Assembly (NCBI GenBank): GCA_009746045.1
Contig: RPFO01000080.1
Span: 7,714,140 to 7,778,139 of the forward strand
Length of the DNA: 64,000 nt
Origin: Mesostigma viride
Taxonomy: Eukaryota > Streptophyta > Mesostigmatophyceae > Mesostigmatales > Mesostigmataceae
Direction: 5' to 3'
How positions within the stretch are numbered: the first letter of the stretch is position 1; every line of letters starts with the position of its first letter. Positions 1 through 11,124 of this stretch are shown here, in pieces. Both the position numbers and the translations under genes were made by a program. The notes under the pieces were generated by a model, which had not been told where the DNA came from, did not search any database, and worked only from the letters and a program-made list of their open reading frames with translations.

Positions 1-534
1 CTTGCCACAAGGCCAAATTCAATATACGCATACGCATAATGCAACCTACGCATACGCAAGATATGTATACACATAACATACAGCCTTACCAATGATACTC
101 CCTACCTGCATGCGTTTCACCCGTGCAGTATGCCCCTCAGATCAACCCATGTCACTTTCTTTCCAACACATCCGTTTGCTAAAAATACACAAGCTGGTGA
201 GCCTCCAAGCACAGTGAAGCCTCCAAGCACAGTGAAGCCGGTGCTAAGAAACGTTTAATAGCCTCAATATTTACATACAACTGAGCAGCCTGCAGCAAAC
301 ACCTTCCAACAAACCACTCAAAAACCACTCGATAAAACCCCGACAGCCGACATGTTTCGCTTCTTAGCAACGTTATCAACGTGAGGTTATGCCTTCTTTC
401 CCGTCAGATAGCGCCAGATCCCTTGCCATGCCGCCCTGCAGCGCCGCCGGAGTTTTAATGATGTTATCTACGTTGCATGCCTGTGAGGTGTCAAGGCGCG
501 AGCCACCACAAAAGATGATCCCACCACAAAGTAG
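1..534. other. Leader region with short direct repeats, no gene seen
   Basis: No convincing coding region. An 18-bp unit is duplicated in tandem at 201-218 and 219-236, short CATACGCA-type repeats lie within 20-55, and a GATCCCACCAC-type motif is repeated around 515-545 just before the Penelope-like ORF. These may belong to the 5' end of that element. Confidence 0.5.
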
Positions 535-597
535 ATCCCACCACGAAAGGTATCGTCCCTCGCCCGGGGGCATAAGAAAGGGTCCGAATTAAGAAAG

Positions 598-2562
598 GTG
601 GTGCGCAACACTTTCGGCACTCCCATTGCCGCCTGGCATTACTCTCCCACCTTGGGACAAATGGTTTTCAGCAACGGGAAGGTCAGCCGCTATACAACGC
701 CCACCGAGCTGGCCACCATCTTGGCAGGGCCCTGCCCCTGCCAACAACAACGGTATTTCAAGTACCTTGATCCCACCTCACAGCACGTCATGACCGCTGA
801 CCTCAGCATCCTGCCGAGCCACACGCTTGTAGACCTTTTTGCCAAAGGCACCAAGTTTCGGCCGTGGGTCCAGCGCACGTGTGCCAAAGAGGTGAATGCA
901 CTGCTCTCCACATCACTGCGCAAATTTTGCAATGCCATGAGCACGGACCTACAGCTTGCTCCCCTTGCCATGGAACCGTGGTTTCGCGCCGTCATTCACG
1001 AATGCAATGCACGTCTCACCAGGCTTGATTACCGTCTCCAGCAGGTCCACCGCACCACCTGGCTCAACACCACAGATAAAGCACTTCTTGACCACTTCAA
1101 GCAGGACTTTATCATCACGTGTGTTGACAAGAGTGCCAACAACTTTGCTTTCATATGCAAGAAGCACTACCTTGCTACTTTGCAACACGAGTTGGCGTCC
1201 AGCCCTACCTATGTTCAGCGTGCACAGTCCACCGCCAGTATCACCGCTGCTCATCGGGCTTTTCTGCACAGCCAAAACATTTTTGCTCGGGCATTCCTTA
1301 AGCGGCAGCGACGCGCCACCACCACTACGTTCCCATATCTGTATCTCACTCTTAAGCTGCACAAAACTCCTGTTGCTTTGCGCACCATTGCTGCGTCGCA
1401 TTCAGCCCCACTGATGCCTCTCTCGAAACTCATCTGCCATGCTTTGAATGCTCTTCTCCCCGAAGCCAATGCATTATGGGTGGAGGTGCTGTCGAATGCC
1501 GGGTATGAATGCGCTGGTAGTTGGATCGTCATAGACTCAGCCCAAGTACGCCTACGCCTTGCCGCCCTTAGCCGTTCTAAGACAGCAGCAGAGAAACGTA
1601 TACCTATGCCCATAGCCACCTATGATTTCACCACTCTATATACCACACTAGATTTGCACGATTTGAAAGCTCGTTTAGATAGCCTCCTTACTCGTCTGTA
1701 TGCACGTAGGCCTCACGGGCGCAACCACCTGCACGTGCGTGTTTCTCAGACCAAGCCCACGGCAACGTGGCTCTCAGGGATCGCGGCAGGTGCTATCGTG
1801 CGGGATGGTTATAATTATATTATCACGAAGGCTGACCTTGTCCATTGGATCTCTTATCTTGTTGATAACACCTTCATCTGTTTTGCGGGCAATGTATACC
1901 AACAAGCTATCGGCATCCCTATGGGCACTAACTGTGCCGGTCTCCTTGCAAACCTCTATCTATACACTTATGAGCTTGCATTCATGGAGAATCTCATTGC
2001 CTCAAACGATGATGTTCTCATCAGGCGTTTTATCCATACATGTCGATACATTGATGATGTCATCGCTTTCGACAACCCTGATTTCGCAACCCATTTGTAT
2101 ATCACCGCTGGTCTGCCTGGCATCTACCCGCAAGCGTCCCTCACATTAAAGCTCACGTCGGAGGATACTCATTGCAATTACCTCGATCTTAACATTACCC
2201 ATAACAAGAAGGGCTGGCGTACGGCTATCTATGATAAGCGCAAGGATCCTAAATACCAACAAATTCCTTTTATTCGTTACCCCGATATTCACAGTCTCCT
2301 TTCCCACACAGCAAAATATGGTGTTGTTCTTTCTCAGTTACATCGTTTTTCCCGTCTTTGTTCTTATCGTGTTGATTTCATCACGACTCTTGTTGAACTC
2401 TTGCAGCGTTTATTGGTCAAAGACTATGACCGAGCCATTATGCTCCGTCAAGTCCGATGTTTTTTGCAACGTCACCCACATCTGTTCGGTGCTGCCCCTT
2501 GGCACAAGCTCTACAAACAGGTCGTGGACCGGCTGGATCGCATAGTATCTCCGCACATCTGA
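598..2562 (+). CDS. Penelope-like (EN-less) reverse transcriptase
   Basis: Open frame of 654 codons encoding a reverse transcriptase. Motif A (YDFTTLYTTL) lies near residue 342, motif B (GIPMGTNCAG) near 438 and the catalytic YIDD box near 483. The N-terminal part holds a CPC...H cluster (residues ~45-62) and a KGTKFR segment that I recognise from RT-only ORFs in protists and invertebrates. The GIPMGTNC and YIDD context fits Penelope-like elements better than LINE or LTR RTs. No GIY-YIG endonuclease is visible on either side. The frame opens at 535 after a TAG and contains no ATG before 661, so the first codon is uncertain: GTG at 598, ATG at 661, or a spliced or lost upstream part. A TAAGAAAGGGTCCGAATT stretch just upstream (573-590) recurs at 3,121-3,138, which could be a partial terminal repeat. 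Family assignment is by motif memory, without a search. Confidence 0.75.
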   Translation: MVRNTFGTPIAAWHYSPTLGQMVFSNGKVSRYTTPTELATILAGPCPCQQQRYFKYLDPTSQHVMTADLSILPSHTLVDLFAKGTKFRPWVQRTCAKEVNALLSTSLRKFCNAMSTDLQLAPLAMEPWFRAVIHECNARLTRLDYRLQQVHRTTWLNTTDKALLDHFKQDFIITCVDKSANNFAFICKKHYLATLQHELASSPTYVQRAQSTASITAAHRAFLHSQNIFARAFLKRQRRATTTTFPYLYLTLKLHKTPVALRTIAASHSAPLMPLSKLICHALNALLPEANALWVEVLSNAGYECAGSWIVIDSAQVRLRLAALSRSKTAAEKRIPMPIATYDFTTLYTTLDLHDLKARLDSLLTRLYARRPHGRNHLHVRVSQTKPTATWLSGIAAGAIVRDGYNYIITKADLVHWISYLVDNTFICFAGNVYQQAIGIPMGTNCAGLLANLYLYTYELAFMENLIASNDDVLIRRFIHTCRYIDDVIAFDNPDFATHLYITAGLPGIYPQASLTLKLTSEDTHCNYLDLNITHNKKGWRTAIYDKRKDPKYQQIPFIRYPDIHSLLSHTAKYGVVLSQLHRFSRLCSYRVDFITTLVELLQRLLVKDYDRAIMLRQVRCFLQRHPHLFGAAPWHKLYKQVVDRLDRIVSPHI

Positions 2563-2578
2563 ACCCTGTGATGCCAGA

Positions 2579-3082
2579 TCTCCTTTGCGGCCGTTCCGAG
2601 CTTGGCACTGGATTCGTTGTCCACATCGTCGCGTCGCTGCCGCAACACGATGTTTTCTGGCATCCGCGGGCTTTTGGTTCCCGCCGCACATTTGAAAGTG
2701 CTGTCCTCCGGCTTTTTGCCTTTGCACCGTGTGCAGTTCTTGGACGTTTGGAATCATGGCATGGCTAACGTGATGACTGACTAGCTAGACCTTTTCAGTG
2801 GTTTTCCATTTGCGGGTATTTCCTCGTAAATGGTGGGAGAGCGATCGCAGCAATGGTGCTCACCACTAGACACTCCCGGCCAGTTAGGCTAGAAACACAC
2901 GCCCTGATCAAGCATGCTGTTTCCGGCCCCACCGTCTAGGTCATCTAGTCGCTCCACACGTAAGCCAGCCATAATTTCAATGCACAAGGATACACATTTC
3001 CATCACCATTCATCTTCATCATCCTGAACGACTCGAAAACGCGGAAAAGATAACGGCAGGCTCGAGCTACCATGGTCCGGAT
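2579..3082. repeat. Dispersed repeat R1, copy A
   Basis: About 500 bp that starts 17 bp after the stop of the Penelope-like gene and recurs with a few percent divergence at 15,169-15,700. Both copies run from a TCTCCTTTGCGG start to a CCATGGTCCGGAT end. Copy A could be the 3' part of the Penelope-like element, but copy B is not preceded by RT sequence, so R1 may be an independent element or a 5'-truncated copy. No coding function is supported. Confidence 0.7.
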
Positions 3083-3183
3083 TCTCCCGATTTCTGGCCT
3101 GCGCTGGTTGTCTCTTTGATAAGAAAGGGTCCGAATTCTCCCGATTTCTGGCCTGCGCTAGATGTCTCCTTGATAAAAATTTT
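3073..3183. repeat. Tandem duplication of a ~56-bp unit
   Basis: Two copies, near 3,073-3,128 and 3,129-3,183, of a unit containing TCTCCCGATTTCTGGCCTGC and ending in TGTCTC(C/T)TTGAT. The same unit recurs as the flank of LINE insertions near 14,088-14,132 (reverse), 44,346 (partial) and 52,620-52,656. Confidence 0.75.
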
Positions 3184-3336
3184 CCCCCTTCCATGCAGGA
3201 CGCGCATCCCGCGAGACTGGTGGCGCAAACCGATAGTTATGGAAATCATGACGTAAAGCAGCACACTTTCGACTCAAAGGCCAGTATAAACGCTTCCTTG
3301 CCGTTGATTGAATCCCACAACACCTGACTTTTCAAA

Positions 3337-3765
3337 ATGCACAAACAACATCATTCAACGACCTTCTTTCACGAGTTCGCATGATTTCTCTGCATTCCGC
3401 ATGCTATCGTTGTCTTCGTCCCTTCGTGCCTTCGTTGCATCCGTTATAATCTGTTGAAATCATTGAAACCAACGCTACCGAGCTGTCCTTTGGCACGCAG
3501 CGACTGCGGTCGCCACGACACGCAAAAACCAGGCAGCAACCGGGCAACATGCACAAACAACACCATTAAATGACCTTATTTAATGGAAATCGTGCGAATT
3601 CTCTGAATTCCGCATGCTATCCATGTCTTCGTCCCATCGTGCACTCGTTGCGTCCGTTGAAATTATTGAAACAAACCCTTTACCGAGCTGTCCTCTGGCA
3701 CGCAGCGACTGCGCAGTCGACATGCAAAGACGAACCAACACGCAGCGACTGGGCAACAATGCCGC
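3337..3765. repeat. Two-copy tandem repeat, 212-bp period
   Basis: Unit 1 starts at 3,337 and unit 2 at 3,549, both opening ATGCACAAACAACA. They share CCGCATGCTATC, the ACCGAGCTGTCCT stretch and GGCACGCAGCGACTGCG, with small indels. The second copy ends in ATGCCGCAATTCTGTGGTC, which resembles the outer ends of the inverted-repeat element at about 10,490-12,985. No gene is seen from 3,184 to 3,890. Confidence 0.7.
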
Positions 3766-3890
3766 AATTCTGTGGTCAAACTGACGCTAGTTCCCGGCCA
3801 ATAACCGGGAGGGGATTCATAGGTGTTTGCTCAATTTCACAAGTCTTCAAATGAGTAAAAAAAAAATCTTTCAGATCTGAGGGTACCTAA

Positions 3891-5480
3891 AGCTGGACTG
3901 TTGCAGGCAGCATGTAGACCATGAAAATAGACCACCCACGAAAATTGGGCTCATTCTGAGCTCAAATGGTGACATGTGACAGCATACATGTGCAGTTTTT
4001 CGTCATTTTCCCCCTTTTCTTACATGAAACAAATATGAATAGTGAACAAATGAACTCATATCAGGCTGGATTCTTGCAGGCAGCATCTAGACCATGAAAA
4101 TAGACCACCCACAAAAATTGGGCTCATTCTGAGCTCAAATGGTGACATGTGACAGCATACATGTGCAGTTTTTCGTCATTTTCCCCCTTTTCTTACATGA
4201 AACAAATATGAATAGTGGACAAATGAACTCATTTCAGGCTGGATTCTTGCAGGCAGCATGTAGACCATGCAAATAGACCACCCACAAAAATTGGGCTCAT
4301 TCTGAGCTCAAATGGTGACATGTGACAGCATACATGTGCAGTTTTTCGTCATTTTCCCCCTTTTCTTACATGAAACAAATATGAATAGTGGACAAATGAA
4401 CTCATTTCAGGCTGGATTCTTGCAGGCAGCATGTAGACCATGAAAATAGACCACCCACAAAAATTGGGCTCATTCTGAGCTCAAATGGTGACATGTGACA
4501 GCATACATGTGCATTTTTTCGTCATTTTCCCCCTTTTCTTACATGAAACAAATATGAATAGTGGACAAATGAACTCATTTCAGGCTGGATTCTTGCAGGC
4601 AGCATCTAGACCATGAAAATAGACCACCCACAAAAATTGGGCTCATTCTGAGCTCAAATGGTGACATGTGACAGCATACATGTGCAGTTTTTCGTCATTT
4701 TCCCCCTTTTCTGACATGAAACAAATATGAATAGTGAACAAATGAACTCATTTCAGGCTGGATTCTTGCAAGCAGCATCTAGACCATGAAAATAGACCAC
4801 CCACAAAAATTGGGCTCATTCTGAGCTCAAATGGTGACATGTGACAGTGTAAATATGCAGCTTTTCGTCATTTGCACCGGTTTCTTACATGAAACTAATA
4901 GGAATCATGACCAAATGAACTCATATCGAGCTGCCAGGATTCTTGCAAGCAACATTTAAACCATAATACTACACCACCTACAAAAATTGGGCTCATTATG
5001 AGCTCAAATGGTGACATGTGACAGTATAAATATGCAGTTTTACGCCATTTTCATCGTTTTCTTACACGAAATAAATAGGAATCATGACCAAATGAGCTCA
5101 TATCGAGCTGGATTCTTGCAAGCTACATTTAAACCATAATACTAGACCACCTACAAAAATTGGGCTCATTATGAGCTCAAATGGTGACATGTGACAGTAT
5201 AAATATGCAACCTTTTGTCATTTGCACCGGTTTCTTACATGAAACAAATAGGAATCATGAACCAATGAACTCATATCCAGCTGGATTCTTGCAAGCTACA
5301 TTTAAACCATAATACTACACCACCTACAAAAATTGGGCTCATTATGAGCTCAAATGGTGACATGTGACAGTATGAATATGCAGTTTTACGCCATTTGCAC
5401 CGGTTTCTTACATGAAACAAATAGGAATCATGACCAAATGAACTCATATCAAGCTGGATTCTTGCAAGCTTAACATCCAT
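3891..5480 (+). repeat. 173-bp satellite array, left arm
   Basis: About nine tandem units with a 173-bp period: the GCAGGCAGCAT landmark falls at 3,903, 4,076, 4,249 and 4,422. Each unit contains CCATGAAAATAGACC, TTGGGCTCATTCTGAGCTCA and GGTGACATGTGACAG. Units before ~4,830 are nearly identical, while those nearer the core have diverged, for example TAGGAATCATGACC in place of TATGAATAGTGAAC. Confidence 0.95.
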
Positions 5481-7080
5481 GAAATATGCTCATTGTATAA
5501 TGGTTTACGATTTATGAATGCAGGGGGGTCGCTACGCGAGTGACCAACAAGCACTCAAGTCAACAATATGCCCAGAAAGAAGGCAGGGCCAGGTAAAGTA
5601 AAGGCTGGTCCTGAAAATGCACCCAGGGTGCCCACAACATGTCTACTACGTTACACCCTCGCTATCCTAGACCCTGCAGCCTGCCGGGGGGGGCACAAAA
5701 TGTAACTGGCAGCCAGGGACCATGGTGCAGGCCAAACAGCAGGTGTAAAGCTAGCTCAAAGCTAGCTCAGTCCAAAGAATGAAATAATAAGAAGCAAATA
5801 CTTGGCAAGGTTAGGTCCATGATCGTTATTGGAGGCTTGGCTGCCACCACGGTGCTCGACAATGATGCTGAAGCCTTCAATTATATATAAAGCAGATACT
5901 GCAAAGAGGCACAAATAGCAATACAAGCACAATGTAAGCATGACAAGCTCAAGTTTCCAAGCCAGTCTAGCTCACTTGGACATGAGTTAAAGCGTTGGAA
6001 ACATATGGGCAACATCCCAGCAGGCCTTGAAAAAGTTTTCAGCAACAAGGCAGTATATGTTTTAAATCAAACTACCACATTGCAATTCTAAGCACAGTGA
6101 CTTCTGCTTGCTGCTGTTTTGACGACACAAGGCCGTTTACCTTTTCAGTGACAACACGGGAAAAGAAAGCATTACCCAGCAAACTTCCTTTAAGTTCCCC
6201 GGACATAGGCGTAATCACAACCACGACGTTGGGCATCGAAAAGAACCGGAATCATAAAGTCTGCGGGAGTTATAAGCTACGATACTCTTGACACGCTTAT
6301 TTAGAACGACGCGGTTGCGGATGACATCCGGAACCTTGTTCTTGACGTGCGCCCAGGCCGCCAGCTGCGCGGAACAGCTCAAGAAATATATATTAAAGGA
6401 CGGTGACGCCCGGGAAGCACCCAGCCTTGCGGCAAAAGTAAAATATGGCTCGCGCTCGCCGTGGTTTTCGCCAGGCGTGACTGCGATATCACGACGAAAA
6501 AATGGAGACTCTTTGACCCATCTAACTGCCCAGGTCCCTCTGTTGCCCGGGTCGCCCATTAGCCCAGAAGCGTACCATAACCCATACTCGCGATATCCGC
6601 AGCTACTGGGCGGAAAAAGAAATTGTAAAACCGAACAGCATACTGACCTATCATGCCATCTACGTAGCTTCCAGAATTTCTTCACCGTTGCCAAAATCCG
6701 TTCATGAACAATATTTTCGACGTACACAAAGCACCTGCACGTCAATCTCCCCTGACATTGGTTATCTGCCCCATCTTCATGATCTAACACGCAAACACCT
6801 AAAGTATTTGCATAACACAGGCGTTTTGCCCTCTGGTTCTCAGTTTCACTCATTGCCATATCATATTATGCAGGCACGTTTTGGTAAACAATCGCCGGCG
6901 ACGTTGGTTTTGTTCGTGCGCGCACAAAGTAATTACCGGTAGTGCTTGGCAGGCTGTACGCACCTGCAGCCGCGCGCGCGCAAAGACGACGGTCACTGTG
7001 CTTTGTTCATTCAAATGCCATTTGCATGCGAGGCTCGGACAACACCGCGGACTGTTTGAATCAGAATTTTTTCACTTTTG
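5481..7080. other. Core of the inverted satellite structure, no recognised gene
   Basis: Unique sequence. An ATG at 5,569 opens a short basic peptide (MPRKKAGPGK) followed at once by GCCAGGTAAAGT, which resembles a 5' splice site, so it could be a first exon. A minus-strand open frame of 214 codons spans 6,215-6,859 but matches no family I know. Neither is strong enough to call as a gene. Confidence 0.35.
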
Positions 7081-7092
7081 GATGGTCCTTCG

Positions 7093-7750
7093 TTTCTCGC
7101 ATGTTCAGCCCAGTTCAGGTTGTACGGTCAGTGTTGGGGGTCGGTGCATGGGTTCTCAATGGAATTCTCAATGGAATGCCGCAACAGCCCATTTTCATTG
7201 AGAATGCAAGTCCTTTTCGCATGTTCAGCCCAGTTCAGGCTGTACGGTCAGTGTTGGGGGTCGGTGAATGGGTTCTCAATGGAATTCTCAATGGAATGCC
7301 GCAACAGCCCATTTTCATTGAGAATGCAAGACCTTTTTGCATGTTCAGCCCAGTTCAGGCTGTACGGTCAGTGTTGGGGGTCGTTGAATGAGTTCTCAAT
7401 GGAATTCTCAATGGAATGCCGCAACAGCCCATTTTCATTGAGAATGCAAGTCCTTTTCGCATGTTCAGCCCAGTTCAGGCTGTACGGTCAGTGTTGGGGG
7501 TCGGTGAATGAGTTCTCAATGGAATTCTCAATGGAATGCCGCAACAGCCCATTTTCATTGAGAATGCAAGTCCTTTTCGCATGTTCAGCCCAATTCAGGC
7601 TGTACGGTCAGTGTTGGGGGTCGGTGAATGAGTTCTGAATGGAATTCTCAATGGAATGCCGTTACAGCCCATTTTCATTGAGAATGCAAGACCTTTTCGT
7701 ATGTTCTGGCTGTACGGTCAGTGTTGGGGGTCGGTGAATGAATTCTGCAT
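7093..7750 (+). repeat. 120-bp minisatellite, ~5.5 units
   Basis: The landmark GCATGTTCAGCCCAGTTCAG recurs every 120 bp (7,099, 7,219, 7,339, 7,459, 7,579), followed by a shortened last unit. Each unit holds two near-adjacent copies of TCTCAATGGAAT. Because 120 is a multiple of three, several frames stay open and give a 40-residue periodic peptide. I read this as a consequence of the repeat, not as a protein gene. Confidence 0.9.
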
Positions 7751-7912
7751 GAATGGAACTTTCATACGCCGCGCTGAGTCGGTGGAAGATCGAGCCACAA
7801 AAGAGGCAGGAGAGGCATCATTGGGAGAGGCGTGCCAACCCCGAGCGAGACGATGGTGAATTCGATCAAATTGGCTGATTGCAATAATTTTGCGGAGCTA
7901 GAATAATCGCTC

Positions 7913-8194
7913 GTGACGGCCTTTAGTAAGGAGCACGACATGGCCCATCTGCTATACTCCGATGGCGACGATGAAATAGTGGGATTTGATGAGGTGCAGG
8001 CTGCGCTTTGCGCATGCCCCGGTGTGCAGTTGCCAAATCTTCCACCTGCGAGCATTGCGCGAGGGAAGGCGGACATTACTGAGTGCATTCGCAAGCAGGT
8101 CGCCCAGCGTTCCACGGCAATGAAGCAAGCCAAGGCCACCCCGCGCCACAAGCGCCGGCCTCCCATCATTCCTGATTCAGACTCTGATGACTAG
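7913..8194 (+). CDS. Small ORF in satellite core, unknown function
   Basis: Frame of 93 codons starting ATGACGGCC and ending in an acidic tail (PDSDSDD) after a basic stretch (PRHKRRPP). The N-terminal half has an acidic YSDGDDEIVGFDE segment. No domain is recognised. It sits between the 120-bp minisatellite and the right satellite arm and is the most protein-like frame of the core. It could be the last exon of a spliced gene or a chance frame. If the whole structure is a transposon, this would be a candidate element-encoded protein; that is inference only. Confidence 0.3.
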   Translation: MTAFSKEHDMAHLLYSDGDDEIVGFDEVQAALCACPGVQLPNLPPASIARGKADITECIRKQVAQRSTAMKQAKATPRHKRRPPIIPDSDSDD

Positions 8195-8447
8195 CCTTGC
8201 CGCATGTGGCTTTTAATTTTTCATGGCTGCCCTACCTTCTCGGTGCATGCTTTGCGGCTAGCAGCCTTGTGATCAACACATTCCGTGTCTTATGACCTTG
8301 GTTCATAGGTTTATTACATGTCCTTACAATTGGTAGAACATATATCAAATGGGATAAAACCATATTTGGGTGAACAGGTTTCATGGCTCATGGCTCATCT
8401 ATTTTTTTTCAATGGGATATGACGTAAAAGCTGGCAATGTGCATTTT
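8195..8447. other. Spacer between small ORF and right satellite arm
   Basis: AT-richer sequence with no ORF and no clear motif. Confidence 0.4.
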
Positions 8448-10351
8448 CTAAATGCTGCCTGCAAGAATCCAACTTGATATGAGTTCATTTGTTCACTATT
8501 CATATTTGTTTCATGTAAGTTAACCGAGAAAATGACGAAAAACTGCAAATGTATGCTGTCACATGTCACCATTTGAGCTCAGAATGAGCCCAATTTTTGT
8601 GGGTGGTCTATTTTCATGGTCTAGATGCTGCCTGCAAGAATCCAGCCTGAAATGAGTTCATTTGTTCACTATTCATATTTGTTTCATGTAAGAAAAGGGG
8701 GAAAATGACGAAAAACTGCACATGTATGCTGTCACATGTCACCATTTGAGCTCAAAATGAGCCCAATTTTCGTGGGTGGTCTATTTTCATGGTATAAATG
8801 CTGCCTGCAAGAATCCAGCCTGATATGAGTTCATTTGTTCACTATTCATATTTGTTTCATGTAAGAAAAGGGGGAAAATGACGAAAAACTGCACATGTAT
8901 GCTGTCACATGTCACCATTTGAGCTCAGAATGAGCCCAATTTTCGTGGGTGGTCTATTTTCATGGTATAAATGCTGCCTGCAAGAATCCAGCCTGAAATG
9001 AGTTCATTTGTCCACTATTCATATTTGTTGCATGTAAGAAAAGGGGGAAAATGACGAAAAACTGCACATGTATGCTGTCACATGTCACCATTTGAGCTCA
9101 GAATGAGCCCAATTTTTGTGGGTGGTCTATTTTCATGGTCTACATGCTGCCTGCAAGAATCCAGCCTGATATGAGTTCATTTGTCCACTATTCATATTTG
9201 TTTCATGTAAGAAAAGGGGGAAAATGACGAAAAACTGCACATGTATGCGGTCAAATGTCACCATTTGAGCTCAGAATGAGCCCAATTTTTGTGGGTGGTC
9301 TATTTTCATGGTCTAGATGCTGCCTGCAAGAACCCAGCCTGATATGAGTTCATTTGTTCACTGTTCATATTTGTTTCATGTAAGAAAAGGGGGAAAATGA
9401 CGAAAAACTGCACATGTATGCTGTCACATGTCACCATTTGAGCTCAGAATGAGCCCAATTTTTGTGGGTGGTCTATTTTCATGGTCTAGATGCTGCCTGC
9501 AAGAATCCAGCCTGATATGAGTTCATTTGTTCACTATTCATATTTGTTTCATGTAAGAAAAGGGGGAAAATGACGAAAAACTGCACATGTATGCGGTCAA
9601 ATGTCACCATTTGAGCTCAGAATGAGCCCAATTTTTGAGGGAGGTCTATTTTCATGGTCTAGATGCTGCCTGCAAGAACCCAGCCTGATATGAGTTCATT
9701 TGTTCACTGTTCATATTTGTTTCATGTAAGAAAAGGGGGAAAATGACGAAAAACTGCACATGTATGCTGTCACATGTCACCATTTGAGCTCAGAATGAGC
9801 CCAATTTTTGTGGGTGGTCTATTTTCATGGTCTAGATGCTGCCTGCAAGAATCCAGCCTGATATGAGTTCATTTGTTCACTATTCATATTTGTTGCATGT
9901 AAGAAAAGGGGGAAAATGACGAAAAACTGCACATGTATGCGGTCACATGTCACCATTTGAGCTCAGAATGAGCCCAATTTTTGTGGGTGGTCTATTTTCA
10001 TGGTATAGATGCTGCCTGCAAGAACCCAGCCTGATACGAGTTCATTTGTTCACTGTTCATATTTGTTTCATGTAAGAAAAGGGGGGAAATGACGAAAAAC
10101 TGCACATGTATGCTGTCACATGTCACCATTTGAGCTCAGAATGAGCCCAATTTTTGTGGGTGGTCTATTTTCATGGTATAAATGCTGCCTGCAAGAATCC
10201 AGCCTGATATGAGTTCATTTGTTCACTATTCATATTTGTTTCATGTAAGAAAAGGGGGAAAATGACGAAAAACTGCACATGTATGCTGTCACATGTCACC
10301 ATTTGAGCTCAGAATGAGCCCAATTTTTGTGGGTGGTCTATTTTCATGGTC
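8448..10351 (-). repeat. 173-bp satellite array, right arm (inverted)
   Basis: About eleven units of the same 173-bp repeat as the left arm, in reverse complement (ATGCTGCCTGCAAGAATCCA, GAGCTCAGAATGAGCCCAA). The unit next to the core (8,450-8,620) is slightly diverged, with GTTAACCGAG in place of GAAAAGGGGG. The others are almost identical to each other. Confidence 0.95.
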
Positions 10352-11124
10352 TGAAGGCTGGATGACCCCTGCTTTATTGACAAATATAAGGATTTAATCA
10401 CATGTGGAAAAATTGAGTAAAATTTATGAAATTGAGCAAACACTTATGAATCCCCTCCGGGCAACAACCCCACCACGTTTGTCGCACACATACCGCTTGA
10501 ATCGGTCGCAATGCCGAAATTCTGTGGTCAATAGGCCACGCTACTCGAATACGGAAGAGTTTTCGCAACACTTTTGGCAAGAGTTTGGGCAAACAACTTT
10601 AGGCACGCCAGCCAAAACGCTGTCTGACAAAAGTTTGGCCGCAATGGTGGCACAAATGGGCCAAACTTTGCCGCGCAACCAGTGGACGCAACCAAGCCAA
10701 CGGCACGCATGTAAGGGAACCCCTACGGTCGACCCCCCAATCGCGGTCGCCGCGGAACGCTACTCGCACGCGGCAACAGTTTGCTTTTAGGGTTTGCGCA
10801 AACTTTTCGCTGTCTAAAATTGTAATATAAAGGGCAAAAGATCCGACCTCGGATGTAAACCGTAAGAGTAGTCTGTGCCGTAAATTACCACCTCGTAATT
10901 TACGCCTCGGATCCTTTTTACTACCCTCGGACGAAAAGTATAGTGTAATACACGTATTATACGAAATACGCAATACGCCGAGGTTTTGCCGTATTGCCGT
11001 ATTGCCGTACTAGCTCACACTGTGGGGGCGGGCGCACCCGAACAGAAAGCTCTGAATGTTAGCCAGCCATAATTTTAACGTACACGGCTCCACATTTCCA
11101 TCATCATCCATTAATTAAAAATTA

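Larger units (their letters stand above)
3891..10351. mobile_element. Candidate giant foldback element with satellite arms
   Basis: Two arrays of the same 173-bp unit lie in opposite orientation (3,891-5,480 and 8,448-10,351) around a unique ~3-kb core. Foldback-type transposons are known for long inverted ends built from tandem repeats, so one mobile unit is a reasonable inference. Outer units are more homogeneous than inner ones on the left. I found no convincing target-site duplication and no recognisable transposase, so an inverted pericentromeric-type satellite is the main alternative. Confidence 0.45.

Noticed and set aside
2410-2757. Antisense ORF in R1 conserved in copy B (15,006-15,353)
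   Set aside because: The differences between the copies are mostly non-synonymous in this frame, so similarity reflects the repeat and not coding selection.
7078-7638. 186-codon ORF with a 40-residue repeated peptide
   Set aside because: All of it is the 120-bp minisatellite; more than one frame is open for the same reason and no domain is visible.
3891-10351. Regular repeats that might be CRISPR arrays
   Set aside because: The period is 173 bp with no separate unique spacers, and the context is a eukaryotic transposon-rich region; it is satellite DNA.
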